Of a stretch of 64,000 nt of DNA, positions 61,586-64,000 are shown in pieces; the stretch's first letter is position 1; each line of letters opens with the position of its first letter. The translations under genes and the position numbers were made by a program. The stretch lies in NCBI GenBank assembly GCA_030425485.1, contig JAUIAM010000005.1:124001-188000 (forward strand). The letters are read 5' to 3'. The notes under the pieces are model-generated. The model ran no database searches. It had not been told where the DNA came from and saw nothing but the letters and a program-made list of their open reading frames with translations. This stretch comes from Verrucomicrobiia bacterium. Its GTDB lineage: Bacteria > Verrucomicrobiota > Verrucomicrobiia > Opitutales > Cerasicoccaceae.

Positions 61586-63025
61586 CTACTTGCGCTTGAC
61601 GGAAATCAGCGTGAGGTCGTCGGCAAACTTGGCCTGCCCGGTAAAACGCTCCACCGTCGTCACGAGGTTTTCGTTGATGGACTTGGCGGATTGGTTGCGC
61701 AGGACCTTGACTGTCTCGGCCAGCCGCTCGGCGGAAAACTCGTCTTCGTCGGCGTTGACTGCCTCGGTGATGCCATCGGTGTAAAAGAGTGCCACATCGC
61801 CCGGCGCAAAGGGAATCGACGTATCGGTGATAACCAGATCGAAAATCTCGGAAGGAACCATGCCGAGCGCCATCCCCTCAAGCCCGACAAACTGCGTCGT
61901 GGGCTCGGTGCCATTGTTACCCGCGGTGCAAACCAGCGGCAGTTCGTGCCCGGCGCGGGCGAGCGTCATGGTGTCGTTGGCCGTGTCGATGATGGCATAG
62001 ACCAGCGTAATAAACATGTCGCGGTGGATTTCGGGCGTCATCTCGCGGTTCATCGCGATGAGCACTTCCGAAGGCTCACGGAAGGCGCGGGCAAAGTGCC
62101 GGAGGTTTGTCTGGCAGATCGTCATCAACAGCGAGGCCGGGACGCCCTTACCCGAAACGTCGGCGATGGCCACGCCGATACGACTTTCGTCCAGCTTGAT
62201 GACGTCGTAAAGGTCACCGCCGATCTTTTGCGCCGGGCGGTAGAACGCGCTGATGTCCAAGCGGGCATTATCCGGAAAGGTCTGGGGCAAAATCATGCCC
62301 TGAATCGAGCTGGCCATCGAGATGTCGAGGTCGAGCTTGCTCTTCTCGATCTGCACCTTCATCAGGTCCGAGTTATGAATGGCCATGGCGGCCTGCTCAG
62401 CCAGCGACTGCACGAGCGAAAAGTCCATGGCGTTAAAGGCCATGCCGTCGGCGGGGTTGGCCACCGCCAGCACCCCGAGTATTTTGTCCCGGAAGGCAAT
62501 CGGCGCCACAATCAGCGAGTGGAGCTTGAGCGAAGGGTCCTCGTGCTGGACGACGCGCGGGTCGTTGGCCGCATCTTCGACGTGGACTGCCTTGCGGGTG
62601 CGGGCCACGGAACCGATCAGCCCCTCGCCCATGTCGAACACCTCCGACTTGAGAATCTGCTCGATAAAGCGCGCACGCGTAGAGAGACGACCGCTGGCCG
62701 CCTTGGGCAACGAGCGCTGCGGCGGGAACAAGCCCTCGACCGCCACCCCTCGCAATTTATTCTGTGGGGTACGCTCAAAAATGCAGGCGCTGAGGGCTCC
62801 CGTGCTCAGGATGGAAGCGTGAACGATGCGCTGAAACAACTCGTCGCGCTCGACCCCGTCGCCGATTGCCTCGACGAGGTTGTGCATAAAATCGACGACA
62901 ATTTGCTGCTCTTGCTGTAGAAGTTGCTTTTCTTCATCTAGTTGCACGTACCTTCTGCGCAAGCGGATGTAGACGTACCAGCCAACGCCAACGCCTAGCA
63001 GCGCACCTAGAAGAAACTGCCACAT
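61586..63025 (-). CDS. Membrane-anchored GAF-SpoIIE serine phosphatase (RsbU-like)
   Basis: 479 residues. An N-terminal membrane helix (FLLGALLGVGVGWYVYIRL) is followed by a coiled coil (LDEEKQLLQQEQQIVVDF), a GAF domain (DMGEGLIGSVARTRKAVHVEDAA in parts, SLIVAPIAFRDKILGVLAVANP) and a SpoIIE/PP2C domain: KIGGDLYDVIKLDES, VAIADVSGKGVPASLLM, ALFYTDGITEAVNADEDEF and AKFADDLTLISVKRK supply the metal-binding acidic residues. It dephosphorylates STAS-type anti-anti-sigma factors in response to a small molecule sensed by GAF. The STAS gene lies upstream (63-bp gap, same strand), its likely substrate. Confidence 0.9.
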   Translation of the reverse strand: MWQFLLGALLGVGVGWYVYIRLRRRYVQLDEEKQLLQQEQQIVVDFMHNLVEAIGDGVERDELFQRIVHASILSTGALSACIFERTPQNKLRGVAVEGLFPPQRSLPKAASGRLSTRARFIEQILKSEVFDMGEGLIGSVARTRKAVHVEDAANDPRVVQHEDPSLKLHSLIVAPIAFRDKILGVLAVANPADGMAFNAMDFSLVQSLAEQAAMAIHNSDLMKVQIEKSKLDLDISMASSIQGMILPQTFPDNARLDISAFYRPAQKIGGDLYDVIKLDESRIGVAIADVSGKGVPASLLMTICQTNLRHFARAFREPSEVLIAMNREMTPEIHRDMFITLVYAIIDTANDTMTLARAGHELPLVCTAGNNGTEPTTQFVGLEGMALGMVPSEIFDLVITDTSIPFAPGDVALFYTDGITEAVNADEDEFSAERLAETVKVLRNQSAKSINENLVTTVERFTGQAKFADDLTLISVKRK

Positions 63026-63089
63026 TATCGAGGAGCTTGAGGAAGTTTATCCGGCGCTGCAATCTCTTCTGCCGAAAATCGCGCCCTGC

Positions 63090-63620
63090 TCAGGCGTTGT
63101 TGGCAGCCTTGTCCTTTTCCACCTGCAGGCGCAGGAAAGAGATAACGTCCTGGAATTTCTTCAAGTTGCCCTTGTCCGCTTCGACCAGGTTCTCATGGGC
63201 CTTGAGCATCCCCTCGGCCGAAGCATGGTGGTTCTCCGCATCGGATTCGATCTCCCGCAGCTTGCCATCAGCAAAGCACAGGCCGCTGCTCTCGCAGTCC
63301 ACATCGAGGATGCGGTGCAGGCCGAGGTTGCGCACCAGCTCCAGATTCCGCTTCCCCAGGCGCACCAGCGTGATGCTGCCTTCGGACGAATGCTTGCGAA
63401 ACTGCATGGCCGCACCGGCCAGGATACCCAGAAAGGTGCTGTCCATCGCAGTGCAGTTGGCGAAGTCTACCACAACGTCACGTTTTCCGGCCTCGAGCAT
63501 TTGCTTGAAAAACTCCGTGACCGGGGCCGCATTCAAGTAGCTCGCCCTTCCGTTTATGCGGAGAAGGGCGGGGTCGGAATAACCATCAACTAGGAAAACT
63601 GGTGAGTCGCTTTCTGCCAT
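63090..63620 (-). CDS. STAS domain protein (anti-sigma factor antagonist) with C-terminal helical extension
   Basis: 176 residues. Residues 1-105 are a STAS domain (LRINGRASYLNAAPVTEFF, DVVVDFANCTAMDSTFLGIL) with the phosphorylatable Ser 61 after Asp in the conserved D-S-T/S turn. The last 60 residues (REIESDAENHHASAEGMLKAHE onwards) are a charged helix not found in SpoIIAA or RsbV. It is phosphorylated by a switch kinase (not seen here) and dephosphorylated by the adjacent SpoIIE-type phosphatase to free a sigma factor or another partner. The extension may give a different target specificity. Confidence 0.85.
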   Translation of the reverse strand: MAESDSPVFLVDGYSDPALLRINGRASYLNAAPVTEFFKQMLEAGKRDVVVDFANCTAMDSTFLGILAGAAMQFRKHSSEGSITLVRLGKRNLELVRNLGLHRILDVDCESSGLCFADGKLREIESDAENHHASAEGMLKAHENLVEADKGNLKKFQDVISFLRLQVEKDKAANNA

Positions 63621-63661
63621 AACGGGGATGTTACGCAGCAGTAGTATAGTCCATATCGGTC

Positions 63662-64000
63662 TTAAATCAGGTTTCTTAAGACGTAGGGCAGGATGCCGCC
63701 GTGGCGGTAGTACTCGACCTCAATCGCCGTGTCGATGCGCAGCGTGAGCGCGAGGCTCTCGGTACTGCCGTCTGCACGGGTGATCTCCAGGGTCACATCC
63801 TGACCCGGCTTGAGGTCGTCGCCAATACCGACGAGAGAGAAGGTTTCTGTGCCCTCGAGCTTGAGGGAATCCACGTCCTGCCCGTCCTTGAAGTTCAGGG
63901 GCATTACGCCCATACCGATAAGGTTGCTGCGGTGGATGCGTTCAAAAGATTTGGTCACCACGGCCTTTACGCCGAGGAGTGCGGTGCCCTTGGCCGCCCA
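63662..64000 (-). CDS. acnA: Aconitate hydratase, C-terminal end (5' part outside window)
   Basis: 113 residues are visible; the frame is open to the window edge. It starts [35 protein letters not shown] (in order: [27 protein letters not shown]), the strongly conserved aconitase domain 4 segment with the substrate-binding Arg/Ser. The end is [24 protein letters not shown], as in bacterial AcnA. It isomerises citrate to isocitrate in the TCA cycle. The N-terminal 4Fe-4S part lies beyond the window. It is a housekeeping gene, unconnected to the neighbouring STAS gene. Confidence 0.93.
   Translation of the reverse strand, partial: WAAKGTALLGVKAVVTKSFERIHRSNLIGMGVMPLNFKDGQDVDSLKLEGTETFSLVGIGDDLKPGQDVTLEITRADGSTESLALTLRIDTAIEVEYYRHGGILPYVLRNLI

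Overview
The window looks like the chromosome of a marine-type Verrucomicrobiota, most likely Opitutales/Puniceicoccales. This is inferred from the mix of PEP-CTERM anchored proteins, autotransporter-type beta-strand repeats, large PilX-like and prepilin proteins, several LacI-like and GntR/LacI-chimeric regulators, and sulfatases with heparinase-fold polysaccharide lyases. GC is high and many start codons lack an obvious Shine-Dalgarno sequence. I see no tRNA, rRNA, CRISPR array, insertion sequence or phage gene.

Layout. 0-8.6 kb is a same-strand glycoside catabolism cluster: a partial LacI-type regulator, a GH42-like barrel protein, a GH106-like rhamnosidase, a chimeric regulator, a Gfo/Idh/MocA oxidoreductase and a sugar isomerase/epimerase, closed by a strong hairpin. 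8.7-10.7 kb holds nagZ and a TauE/SafE permease. 11-33 kb is a polysaccharide-attack and surface region: a pseudopilin, three PEP-CTERM proteins (one a 1438-residue beta-repeat protein with a trypsin-like domain), two heparinase II/III-type lyases, an esterase, a 1205-residue PilX-like protein with a secreted neighbour, a LacI regulator, an alkaline phosphatase and a sulfatase. 33-40 kb has another chimeric regulator, a GH1 beta-glucosidase, a D-2-hydroxyacid dehydrogenase, a sodium:solute symporter and a TetR regulator. 40.4-46.1 kb is a tight six-gene operon (NAD-epimerase, DapA-like lyase, both subunits of an Fe-S L-serine dehydratase, an M20 hydrolase and an atypical Gfo/Idh protein). After a CE7-like esterase, 47.7-64 kb is mostly core: cysI, tsaD, a DUF2141 protein, an S41 protease, MidA, a minor-pilin cluster, a CrtI-like oxidoreductase, YicC, trpB, a SpoIIE phosphatase with a STAS partner, and the end of aconitase.

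The most interesting signal is not a gene. A 16-bp near-palindrome, about ACTCAAYTGVACKAGT, lies in front of six transcription units between 17 and 32 kb. In all six it sits exactly 10 bp upstream of a TTG-starting -35-like hexamer and points toward the gene. The units are the protease/beta-repeat protein, one heparinase, the giant PilX-like protein, the alkaline phosphatase, the sulfatase-heparinase operon and a PEP-CTERM protein. A looser seventh copy precedes the CE7-like esterase. This looks like the activator site of an undescribed regulon that couples sulfated/uronic polysaccharide breakdown to surface display and a pilus-like apparatus. The second candidate is the 40.4-46.1 kb operon, which reads as an uncharacterised catabolic pathway ending in a dehydratase step.
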